Source: Actinobacteria bacterium UBA912
GTDB taxonomy: Bacteria; Actinomycetota; Coriobacteriia; Anaerosomatales; UBA912
Direction: 5' to 3'
Assembly (NCBI GenBank): GCA_002293965.1
Contig: DBEG01000021.1
Span: 1 to 17,827 of the forward strand
DNA: 17,827 bases
Position 1 is the first letter of the stretch; each line of letters opens with the position of its first letter. A program made the position numbers and the translations under genes. Of this stretch, positions 7,392 through 14,106 are shown in pieces. The notes below the pieces were generated by a model. It did no database searches. It saw nothing but the letters and a program-made list of their open reading frames with translations, and had not been told where the DNA came from.

Positions 7392-8141
7392 ATGCGCGTC
7401 GTCAGAGTCCTTAGCGACTGTGATTGCCGCTACGGATTAGCAGACTCACAGACGGTCACATTGATCTCCGACGAGCCGTTCGCTGCTTGGGAGACAGAGC
7501 GAACCCTGTCGTTGCATGAGGCATCACTCCTCACTCCGGTAGTACCCACTAAGATCGTCTGTGTGGGACTCAACTATCGAGGGCACGCATCTGAGCTGGG
7601 TCAGCCGGTCCCGCAAGAGCCGGTGATATTCCTCAAGCCCCCGACCACCATCAACAAGCCCGATGGCGAGATCGTCATCCCGGCTGGCATCGGACAGGTC
7701 GATCACGAGGCCGAACTGGCCGTTGTAATCGGCAGGACCACCCACAACGCCACGCCTATCGAAGCCAGGCAGAGCATCCTCGGCTACACGTGCGCCAACG
7801 ACGTGACCGCCCGCGACATCCAACGCCGCGATGGTCAGTGGACCCGCGCCAAGAGCTTCGATGGCTTCTGCCCCTTGGGGCCGTGGGTCGAGACCGATGT
7901 CGAACCCGACGATCTCCTCGTCGAGGCGATCATCAATGGCGAGGTGAGGCAGGCTGCACGCACTAGCGAGATGATCTTCGGGGTGTACGATCTGGTGTCG
8001 TTCATCAGTGGTGTGATGACGCTGTTGCCCGGTGACGTCGTGCTTACCGGCACCCCTGCGGGGATCGGCGCAGTCCGCCCCGGCGACAGGGTCGAGGTGC
8101 GCATCGAGGGCATCGGCTCGCTCATGAACACGGTCGTCTGA
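7392..8141 (+). CDS. fumarylacetoacetate hydrolase (FAH)-fold family protein
   Basis: 249 residues from ATG 7392. The FAH fold is recognisable from VCVGLNYRGHASELG (57-70), PVIFLKPPTTINKPDGEIV (77-95), metal ligands E106 and E108 in DHEAELAVVIG, D137 in CANDVTARDIQ, the lysine K154 in TRAKSFDGFCPLGPW, and LLPGDVVLTGTPAGIG (211-226). Relatives are Mg-dependent acylpyruvate hydrolases, oxaloacetate decarboxylase/tautomerases and hydroxyheptadienedioate isomerase/decarboxylases. The short N-terminal domain fits the FAHD1/YcgM-like group. The actual substrate cannot be read from sequence. A role in handling 2-oxo acids such as oxaloacetate or pyruvate derivatives would fit the neighbours, but this is inference. 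It starts 76 bases after cimA behind a structured leader and is followed by a hairpin over its stop codon. Confidence 0.88.
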   Translation: MRVVRVLSDCDCRYGLADSQTVTLISDEPFAAWETERTLSLHEASLLTPVVPTKIVCVGLNYRGHASELGQPVPQEPVIFLKPPTTINKPDGEIVIPAGIGQVDHEAELAVVIGRTTHNATPIEARQSILGYTCANDVTARDIQRRDGQWTRAKSFDGFCPLGPWVETDVEPDDLLVEAIINGEVRQAARTSEMIFGVYDLVSFISGVMTLLPGDVVLTGTPAGIGAVRPGDRVEVRIEGIGSLMNTVV

Positions 8142-8165
8142 TTCGACCCTGCCGCCTGTCGAATC
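8140..8165 (+). terminator. hairpin over the FAH-fold gene stop codon, possible terminator
   Basis: GATTCGAC (8140-8147) and GTCGAATC (8158-8165) form a perfect 8-base-pair stem with a 10-base loop, beginning inside the TGA stop. No T-run follows, so it is not a textbook intrinsic terminator. It could be a weak terminator or 3' end stabiliser separating this transcript from yerC. Confidence 0.4.
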
Positions 8166-8191
8166 GTGGGTGCCATTCGGCTATGAACAGA

Positions 8192-8236
8192 CGCAATATG
8201 TCGTTTCGGGTGGTATCCTATCCACGACATGTTGTG
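8192..8236 (+). promoter_or_regulatory. yerC promoter region with a large dyad, candidate operator
   Basis: The 13-base arms 8192-8204 and 8224-8236 are inverted copies at 11 of 13 positions, with a perfect core ATGTCGT/ACGACAT; the two mismatches would be wobble pairs in RNA. Between them lies TATCCT (8214-8219) with a TG dinucleotide one base upstream, an extended -10. I see no good -35. A dyad flanking the -10 of a regulator gene is typical of autoregulation. The block GTGGTATCCTATCCA here resembles that at the his promoter. Confidence 0.5.
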
Positions 8237-8253
8237 CCTGATTGCCAATCCCT

Positions 8254-8258
8254 GGAGG
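8254..8258 (+). promoter_or_regulatory. ribosome binding site fixing the yerC start
   Basis: GGAGG nine bases before GTG 8268. The upstream in-frame ATG 8229 has no such site and lies inside the promoter dyad. Confidence 0.7.
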
Positions 8259-8267
8259 AACCGCCGA

Positions 8268-8573
8268 GTGTCTGTCGATCGCCTTCGCACACCCGAGGTA
8301 GACGAACTGCTGAGGGCTCTCGCCTCGATCAAGAACTCCGATGAAGCCTATGCGCTCCTGCAGGACCTATGCACCGTGCGCGAGGTCCAGGACATGGCTC
8401 AGCGGCTGCGAGTAGCCCGGATGCTTGCGGCAGGGGAGCACTACTCGGCGATTCGGCAGTCCACAGGTGCTTCGGCGACCACGATCAGTCGCGTGAGCAA
8501 GGCACTGAACTACGGGGCTGATGGCTATCGCACGATCATCGCAAGACTCGATGACGGACCAGGCGAGCGCTGA
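8268..8573 (+). CDS. yerC: YerC/YecD-family TrpR-like transcriptional regulator (candidate HisR)
   Basis: 101 residues from GTG 8268. The family is recognised from the all-helical TrpR-superfamily layout: LCTVREVQDMAQRLRVARML (34-53) and the helix-turn-helix with recognition helix GASATTISRVSKALNYG (67-83). Both segments are characteristic of YerC/YecD proteins, which are usually about 100 residues. TrpR-type proteins bind palindromic DNA as dimers with an amino-acid corepressor. Comparative work on Gram-positive bacteria has predicted that YerC-like proteins regulate histidine genes (HisR). Here the his operon begins one gene downstream, which fits that role but does not prove it. Its own promoter carries a dyad. 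Its TGA stop is separated from the dnaE ATG by one base, so the two are probably co-translated. The corepressor is unknown; histidine is the obvious candidate. Confidence 0.85.
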   Translation: MSVDRLRTPEVDELLRALASIKNSDEAYALLQDLCTVREVQDMAQRLRVARMLAAGEHYSAIRQSTGASATTISRVSKALNYGADGYRTIIARLDDGPGER

Positions 8574-8574
8574 G

Positions 8575-11500
8575 ATGTCCTTCGTTCACCTGCATACCCA
8601 CTCCATGTATTCACTGCTCGACGGCGCGGCTCGTATCACCGACCTCGTGAACAAGGCCGTCGAGCACCAGATGCCCGCTTTGGCATTGACCGATCACGGG
8701 TACATCTACGGTGCTGTCGACTTCTTCCGCCAGGCCAAGAAGGCAGGAGTAAAGCCGATCATCGGTTGCGAGGTGTACTTCACGCCGCGATCGCTGGATG
8801 TGCGGGAGGGCAAACCGGAGCTTTATCACCTCCTGTTGCTAGCGAAGAACGATGTCGGCCTGAGGAATCTCAAGGCGTTGCTGAGTGCCGCCGCAGTCGA
8901 GGGGTTCTACTATAAGCCGCGGATCGATTTGGAGCTGTTGACCCAGCATTCGGAAGGCTTGATCGGGACAAGCGCCTGCATGAGCGGGATCGTGAGCAAG
9001 TCCATCGAACTGGGCATGGGCGAACAGGCTCGGGAGTGGGCGATGAAGTACTCCCAGGTCTTCGCGCCGGGCGACTTCTACCTCGAGATCCAGGATCAGG
9101 GGATCGTCGCAGATAACGGGATGACTCAGCGGCAACTGTGCGAGCAGATCGCACTCCTCGGCGAGGAGCTAGGCTTGCCGCTCGTGGCGACCAACGACAT
9201 CCACTACATCTCGCAGGAGGACAGCACCACCCAGGACCTGCTGCTTTGCATCGGAACCGGCACCACTCTGAGCGATGAGAAGCGCATGAAGTTCTCGAGC
9301 AACGAGTTCTACATGAAGTCACCTGCCGAGATGGCTGAGGCGATGTCGGCGTTTCCGCAGGCTCTTGCCAACACGCTTGAGATCGCCGAGAAGTGCTCGG
9401 TCGACATCGATTTCGACAGCCTGCACCTTCCGGTATTCCCGGTTCCGGAAGGCATGACTCAAGAAGGTTACCTGTACGAGCAGTGCGTCAAGGGCCTCAA
9501 GGTGAGGTATGGCGACCCGGTGCCCGCTAGTGTCATCGCAAGACTCGATTCGGAGATTGCCGTTATCAATGAACACGGCTTCGCTCCGTATTTCCTGGTC
9601 GTCGCTGACATAGTGCAGTGGGCCAAGGGGCAGGAGATCGGAGTCGGTCCGGGAAGAGGCTCAGCAGCCGGGTCGATCATCGCGTATTCGCTGGGCATCA
9701 CAACCCTGGATCCGATCGCCAACGGCCTTCTATTCGAGCGCTTCCTCAATCCCGAGAGAAGCGAGATGCCCGACATCGACATCGACTTCGATGACGAGCG
9801 TCGAGGGGAAGTCATCCGTCACATGGTCGATATATATGGCGAAGACAAGGTCGCACAGATAATCACCTTCGGCACGATGAAAGCCCGCGCTGCCGTGCGT
9901 GATGCCGGACGAGTACTCGGCTATCCATATGGAGTGCCGGATCGCATCTCCAAGATGATCGTCGAGGACCTTAAAGGAACCATCGACTCATCGCTCGCGC
10001 AGAACTCGGAGTTCAAAGCCGACTACGACACCAACATCGACACGAAGAAGATCGTCGACGCCGCGCGAGCACTCGAGGGCATCGTCCGAGGCGAAGGAGT
10101 CCATGCGGCAGGCGTGGTCATTTGTCCGGACCCTGTCCGCACGCACGTCCCTGTGAAGTACGACACCAAGGGCGGCGCAGTCATCACGCAGTGGGACGGC
10201 GTGACCGTGGGCGACCTCGGGCTGCTCAAGATGGATATCCTCGGACTCAGGACCCTCACCGCCATCGCCCATGCGGTCAGGGGCATCGAAGAGCGACATG
10301 GTTTGCGCATCGACCCCGAGCAGATCCCCGTCGATGACAAGAAGACCTTCGACCTCCTTTGCCGAGGAGACACCATGGGTGTTTTTCAGGTCGAATCGGC
10401 TGGCATGAGGCAGCTTCTGAAGAAGATGCAGCCATCCACCTTCGAAGATGTGGTGGCCATCCTTGCGCTCTATCGCCCCGGTCCACTCGGGTCGGGCATG
10501 GTCGACGACTTCGTCGAGCGCAAGCTCGGTCGCAGGGAGGTCACCTACTACGACGATCGCCTGGCCCCGATCCTGAAGGAGACATACGGCACCGTCGTCT
10601 ACCAGGAACAGGTCATGCGGATCTCGATGGAGATGAGTGGCTTCTCGGCGGCTAAAGCGGATAAACTGCGAAAGGCGATGGGCAAGAAGCTCACCGACGT
10701 CCTGGCTGCCCTGAAAGGTGACTGGGTCGAGGGCGCCAAGACCAACGGCTACGACGGCAAGCTAGCCGAACGCATGTGGAACGACATCGAGCCCTTCGCC
10801 GAGTATGCGTTCAATAAATCGCACTCGGCCGCCTACGGGCTGATCACGTTGCAGACCGCCTACCTCAAGGCGCACTACCCCAGCGAGTACATGGCGGCGG
10901 TGCTCAGCAGCCATCAGGGCAAGACCGAGAACATCGTCAAGTACGTCGCCGAGTGTAATCGCGCTGGCCTGAAGATCCTGCCGCCGGATGTGAATTCGTC
11001 GAACAAGCGATTCACGGCTGTGGATGAGGGCATCAGGTTCGGACTCGCCGATATCCGTGGCGTCGGCGAAGCCGTCGTGGACCAGATATTAGAGGCTCGC
11101 GCAGAGGGCGGACCGTTCACGTCGCTGCATGACTTCTGCGAGCGTGTCGAAGCAGGCAAGTTCAACAAGAAGACCCTGGAAGCGCTGGTCAAGGCGGGTG
11201 CTTTCGACTCCACCGGATACACGCGCATGCAGCTGTCCGGCCTGGTCGACGAGTGCGTGGAGCTCGCTGCCAGGCGCCATAAGGACCGCCAGAGCGGCCA
11301 GGTCTCGATGTTCGATCTCTTCTCGGCAGAGGATGTTGGTGGCATTGACGACATCCCCGAGCCCTCGGGCGATGAGTGGGACAAGAGAATCAAGCTGACG
11401 TTCGAGAAAGAGATGCTGGGCATCTACGTGTCCGACCACCCGCTCAAAGCGATCGCGCAGAAGATACGTGAGGCGTCTGACCACAGCCTGTTGGAGGTCG

Positions 11501-12006
11501 AGGATCTGCCGGCCGGCACTATCGCCAGGTTCGCAGGGATCCTCTCGGCGGTCGACCGCAAACCGACGAGGAACGGCAAGATGATGGCTATCGTGACCTT
11601 GGAGGACTTGGGCGGCTCGGTGGAAGGGGTGCTCTTCCCGCAGATGTTCGAGAAGTTCCGCGATCTGATCGCCGAGGAGGCGCAAGTGTGCCTCAAGGCG
11701 AAGGTCGAGGAGGATGACCGTGGGCGCAAACTCATCGTCATGGACGTGACCGCCCTCGAACCCACAGAGCGCGTGCGCAAGCCGGGCAAAGTGGTCGTCG
11801 AAACCGATCACGCTGCTATTGCGAACGGCAGGTTCGAGGAGCTCAAAGAGTTGGTGGGCCGCTATCCGGGGACAGACACGCTTGAGCTCCATTTGCGTGG
11901 CTCCGGGTCGGTCCGGGTCTTCGCGTGCGGCATGGTGGACCGTTACGAGAACGGTCTTCATGCGGGGCTCATGGAGATGTTCGGCGGTGCGTGCGTCCGT
12001 ACGTAG
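8575..12006 (+). CDS. dnaE: DNA polymerase III alpha subunit
   Basis: Replicative C-family polymerase of 1143 residues (E. coli 1160). Order: PHP domain (1 to about 280), palm/thumb/fingers (about 290-840), helix-hairpin-helix region (about 800-880), and OB fold (about 983-1060). The PHP metal set looks complete: H7, H9, D16, H41, E66, H85, C135, D208 and H210. The polymerase site has D402 and D404 in MPDIDIDFDDERR and D554 in KMDILGLRTLT, plus GPGRGSAAGSIIAYSLG (358-374). QVSMFDLF (909-916) resembles the internal beta-clamp-binding motif. ATG 8575 is chosen because SFVHLHTHS then starts as in the family and the codon follows the yerC stop by one base. The ribosome site is weak (AGGCGAG 8561-8567), and ATG 8551 or 8521 are possible. 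Product acts with the clamp and clamp loader at the fork. Confidence 0.96.
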   Translation: MSFVHLHTHSMYSLLDGAARITDLVNKAVEHQMPALALTDHGYIYGAVDFFRQAKKAGVKPIIGCEVYFTPRSLDVREGKPELYHLLLLAKNDVGLRNLKALLSAAAVEGFYYKPRIDLELLTQHSEGLIGTSACMSGIVSKSIELGMGEQAREWAMKYSQVFAPGDFYLEIQDQGIVADNGMTQRQLCEQIALLGEELGLPLVATNDIHYISQEDSTTQDLLLCIGTGTTLSDEKRMKFSSNEFYMKSPAEMAEAMSAFPQALANTLEIAEKCSVDIDFDSLHLPVFPVPEGMTQEGYLYEQCVKGLKVRYGDPVPASVIARLDSEIAVINEHGFAPYFLVVADIVQWAKGQEIGVGPGRGSAAGSIIAYSLGITTLDPIANGLLFERFLNPERSEMPDIDIDFDDERRGEVIRHMVDIYGEDKVAQIITFGTMKARAAVRDAGRVLGYPYGVPDRISKMIVEDLKGTIDSSLAQNSEFKADYDTNIDTKKIVDAARALEGIVRGEGVHAAGVVICPDPVRTHVPVKYDTKGGAVITQWDGVTVGDLGLLKMDILGLRTLTAIAHAVRGIEERHGLRIDPEQIPVDDKKTFDLLCRGDTMGVFQVESAGMRQLLKKMQPSTFEDVVAILALYRPGPLGSGMVDDFVERKLGRREVTYYDDRLAPILKETYGTVVYQEQVMRISMEMSGFSAAKADKLRKAMGKKLTDVLAALKGDWVEGAKTNGYDGKLAERMWNDIEPFAEYAFNKSHSAAYGLITLQTAYLKAHYPSEYMAAVLSSHQGKTENIVKYVAECNRAGLKILPPDVNSSNKRFTAVDEGIRFGLADIRGVGEAVVDQILEARAEGGPFTSLHDFCERVEAGKFNKKTLEALVKAGAFDSTGYTRMQLSGLVDECVELAARRHKDRQSGQVSMFDLFSAEDVGGIDDIPEPSGDEWDKRIKLTFEKEMLGIYVSDHPLKAIAQKIREASDHSLLEVEDLPAGTIARFAGILSAVDRKPTRNGKMMAIVTLEDLGGSVEGVLFPQMFEKFRDLIAEEAQVCLKAKVEEDDRGRKLIVMDVTALEPTERVRKPGKVVVETDHAAIANGRFEELKELVGRYPGTDTLELHLRGSGSVRVFACGMVDRYENGLHAGLMEMFGGACVRT

Positions 12007-12025
12007 GCTGCGGGCGGGCGAGGGG

Positions 12026-12053
12026 TTGACTCACCTTCGGCGTGTGGTATGCT
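12026..12053 (+). promoter_or_regulatory. sigma-70-type promoter of the his operon
   Basis: TTGACT at 12026-12031 is five of six to the -35 consensus. TATGCT at 12048-12053 is a good -10, with a 16-base spacer and a TG one base before it. Expected start is near 12060, giving a leader of about 52 bases before hisZ. This is the best promoter in the window and places the his genes on their own transcript after dnaE. Confidence 0.75.
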
Positions 12054-12059
12054 ACTCCA

Positions 12060-12079
12060 GCACTCTATCACTATAGTGC
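12060..12079 (+). promoter_or_regulatory. palindrome at the his transcription start, candidate operator
   Basis: CACTATAGTG at 12069-12078 is a perfect 10-base palindrome, and GCACT (12060-12064) also matches AGTGC (12075-12079) as an inverted repeat. Both lie at about +1 to +20 of the predicted start, where a repressor would block initiation. The nearest plausible binder is the YerC/TrpR-like protein. In RNA, GCACT/AGTGC pairing excludes pairing of CTCTA (12063-12067) with TAGAG (12093-12097) at the ribosome site, so an RNA-level switch is a weaker alternative. Confidence 0.5.
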
Positions 12080-12111
12080 GGTGAAGTAGCTGTAGAGGAG
12101 ATCGAACTGCA

Positions 12112-13377
12112 ATGAGACCCGTTACACCAAGAGGCTTTCGCGACATCCTCCCACGTGAGGCTTGCGAACGTGACCAGATATCAAGAACGATCATCGAGGC
12201 GCTGGCCGCCTGGGGGTACTCGATCGTTGAGACCCCGATCGTCGAAGAGTACACTACGCTGCAGGCCGGCGTAGGCAAGTCGCTCCAGGGAACCGTATTC
12301 CCGTTCGTCGACACTGACGGGACCCTTTTGGCCCTGCGCCCGGAGATGTCGGTGCCGATCGCGAGGCTTGCCGCGACGCGCCTTTCCCAGTCACCCGGAC
12401 CGCACAGGCTCAGCTACAGCTCGGAGGTATTCCGCGAGCAAGTCTCTTTGCGCGGACAGGCTCGGCAGTTCACCCAGGTCGGCCTCGAGCTGATTGGCGC
12501 GAGCGGCCCTGCCGCCGATGCCGAGGTGGTCGGTGCGCTCGTCGAGTCCCTTCAGGCCACGGGACTGCGTGGGTTCGTGGTCGCTTTGGGCACGGTGGAG
12601 GTTCTGCGGTCGATCATCGCCGCCTGTGACATGGACCTCCAGTGGAAGGACGCGGTCATCGAGGCCGCTCAGAAGCGCAATCTAGTGGCCATCGATCTCT
12701 TGGCCGCTCGCGAAGGACTTGATCCTGCGGTCGCTTCGGCACTCAGGGCCGTCCCGCGTCAATGCGGTGGCCGGGAGGTGATCGCCGAATGCTCGCAGGT
12801 AGCAGGCTCCTTCGCTGGAGTCGGTGCGGCACTTGAGGTGCTCGGTGCCACATGGGACCTACTCGAAGCTTCTGGCGTCCAGGAGTTCATCTCGATCGAC
12901 CTGGGCACGATGAGGTCGTTCGACTACTACGCAGGCATGGTGCTTGAGGTCTTCGCACCGGAACTTGGCGTAGCCATCGGTGGAGGTGGCCGATACGACC
13001 CGGTGATGTCGGAGTTCGGCGACCCCTGCCCGGCCGCAGGCTTCGCGCTAGGGCTCGAGCGGGTGCACATCGCACTTTCCGAACAGGGCGGGGTGACGCC
13101 CGCGCGCGCCCTCGATGCTGTTCTCGGCGGGGAAGAGCAGCGGTCGTTCGCGGCGGCAGCCCGGCTTCGGGCCGCCGGATGGCGAGTGCGCCTCGCTAGC
13201 GGGGATCAGGCGAGCGTCGCCGAGGAGGGCGAACGGGCCGCAGCGAAACTCGCCTTGTGGGCGTCGGCGGAGGGTGTCGCGGTTCTCGGCGGCGATGAGA
13301 GCGTCATAGGCGTGCTGCCCGAGCCCTTCGGCGAGCCACCCAGCAAAGTCAGCACAGAGTCGGAGGTGCGGTCGTGA
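12112..13377 (+). CDS. hisZ: ATP phosphoribosyltransferase regulatory subunit
   Basis: A catalytically inactive relative of histidyl-tRNA synthetase that binds short-form HisG and is needed for its activity and histidine feedback. It has 421 residues. Class II core features remain: PRGFRDILPREA (6-17), motif-2-like ALRPEMSVPIARLAATRL (74-91), SFDYYAGMVLEVF (269-281) and IGGGGRYDPVM (289-299). The HisRS motif-2 loop is replaced by REQVSLRGQARQF (108-120), and the conserved ERP of true HisRS is absent. These points, with a short hisG directly after it, decide for HisZ over HisS. A C-terminal region (about 330-405) looks like a reduced anticodon-binding-type domain. ATG 12112 has GAGGAG at 12095-12100, 11 bases upstream. 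It overlaps hisG by four bases. Confidence 0.93.
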   Translation: MRPVTPRGFRDILPREACERDQISRTIIEALAAWGYSIVETPIVEEYTTLQAGVGKSLQGTVFPFVDTDGTLLALRPEMSVPIARLAATRLSQSPGPHRLSYSSEVFREQVSLRGQARQFTQVGLELIGASGPAADAEVVGALVESLQATGLRGFVVALGTVEVLRSIIAACDMDLQWKDAVIEAAQKRNLVAIDLLAAREGLDPAVASALRAVPRQCGGREVIAECSQVAGSFAGVGAALEVLGATWDLLEASGVQEFISIDLGTMRSFDYYAGMVLEVFAPELGVAIGGGGRYDPVMSEFGDPCPAAGFALGLERVHIALSEQGGVTPARALDAVLGGEEQRSFAAAARLRAAGWRVRLASGDQASVAEEGERAAAKLALWASAEGVAVLGGDESVIGVLPEPFGEPPSKVSTESEVRS

Positions 13378-14057
13378 TCGTGAAGCGCTCAATCGAAACC
13401 GACGAAGTGACCACCAAACCGCGGCTCAGGTTCGCGATCCCGAAAGGCGCCCTCTTCGCAGGCGCTGTCGATGTCCTCTCGCGCATCGGCGTCGACACCC
13501 GCGGGCTCGAGGAGTCCGGCAGGCAGCTCATTGTGGTCACCGATGACATCGAGTTCGTTATCAGCAAGCCAAGCGACATACCCATATACGTTGCCACAGG
13601 CGCCGCCGATGTCGGGATTGCAGGCGCCGATGTGCTCGCCGAACTCCAAGTCGATGTCGTCGAGATTCTCGACCTCGGGTTCGGGGCGTGCAAGATGGTC
13701 GTCGCAGAGCCGCTGGTCCCGCGCGAAGACCCGCAGCGGGTGTACGAGCACCTCGGCGTCATCCGGGTGGCGACCAAGTATCCGCGCATCACCGAGCGCC
13801 ACTACTCGCGAAAAGGCGTGCAGGTCGAGGTCGTGAAGCTCAACGGCAACATCGAGATCGCCCCGCTCATCGGCATGGCGGACCAGATCGTCGACATCAC
13901 GCAGACCGGCACTACCCTGCGCAAGAACGATCTGCGGATCGTCGAGGATGTCATGTTCGCCTCGGCGAGGTTCATCGCCAATCCCGGTAGCCTGCGGACC
14001 CGTTCATCACAAGTCGGTGAACTCGTCGGGGCTTTGGGCGGTCTGAAGGTACAATGA
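13374..14057 (+). CDS. hisG: ATP phosphoribosyltransferase catalytic subunit, short form
   Basis: Catalyses the first committed step of histidine synthesis, joining ATP and PRPP to phosphoribosyl-ATP. At 227 residues it lacks the C-terminal ACT-like regulatory domain of long HisG, so it should work as a complex with HisZ. Landmarks are RFAIPKGALF (19-28), ATGAADVGIAGADVL (74-88) and the PRPP-binding DITQTGTTLRKNDL (174-187). GTG 13374 overlaps the hisZ stop (GTGA), with CGGAGG at 13361-13366 seven bases upstream. The first 15 residues precede the usual start of the fold, so GTG 13380 is possible. It is followed by the only non-overlapping junction in the his group. Confidence 0.97.
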   Translation: MIVKRSIETDEVTTKPRLRFAIPKGALFAGAVDVLSRIGVDTRGLEESGRQLIVVTDDIEFVISKPSDIPIYVATGAADVGIAGADVLAELQVDVVEILDLGFGACKMVVAEPLVPREDPQRVYEHLGVIRVATKYPRITERHYSRKGVQVEVVKLNGNIEIAPLIGMADQIVDITQTGTTLRKNDLRIVEDVMFASARFIANPGSLRTRSSQVGELVGALGGLKVQ

Positions 14058-14063
14058 ATGGGA

Positions 14064-14083
14064 TCGCCGGATTATCCGGGCGA
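14064..14083 (+). other. intercistronic stem-loop between hisG and hisD
   Basis: TCGCCGGA at 14064-14071 pairs with TCCGG (14075-14079) and CGA (14081-14083) around a TTA loop with one bulged G, giving eight base pairs. No T-run follows. It sits in the 49-base gap after the hisG stop and before the hisD site GAGGAAAGG (14087-14095). It could mark a processing or stability boundary or a weak pause. Confidence 0.4.
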
Positions 14084-14106
14084 CACGAGGAAAGGTCGAT
14101 TCAACG

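Noticed and set aside
8229..8267. ATG 8229 as start of yerC
   Set aside because: No ribosome site, sits in the promoter dyad, and family members begin near the residues after GTG 8268.
12112..13377. Histidyl-tRNA synthetase (HisS)
   Set aside because: Motif-2 loop and HisRS-specific residues are replaced, the anticodon domain is reduced, and short hisG overlaps the gene, all pointing to HisZ.
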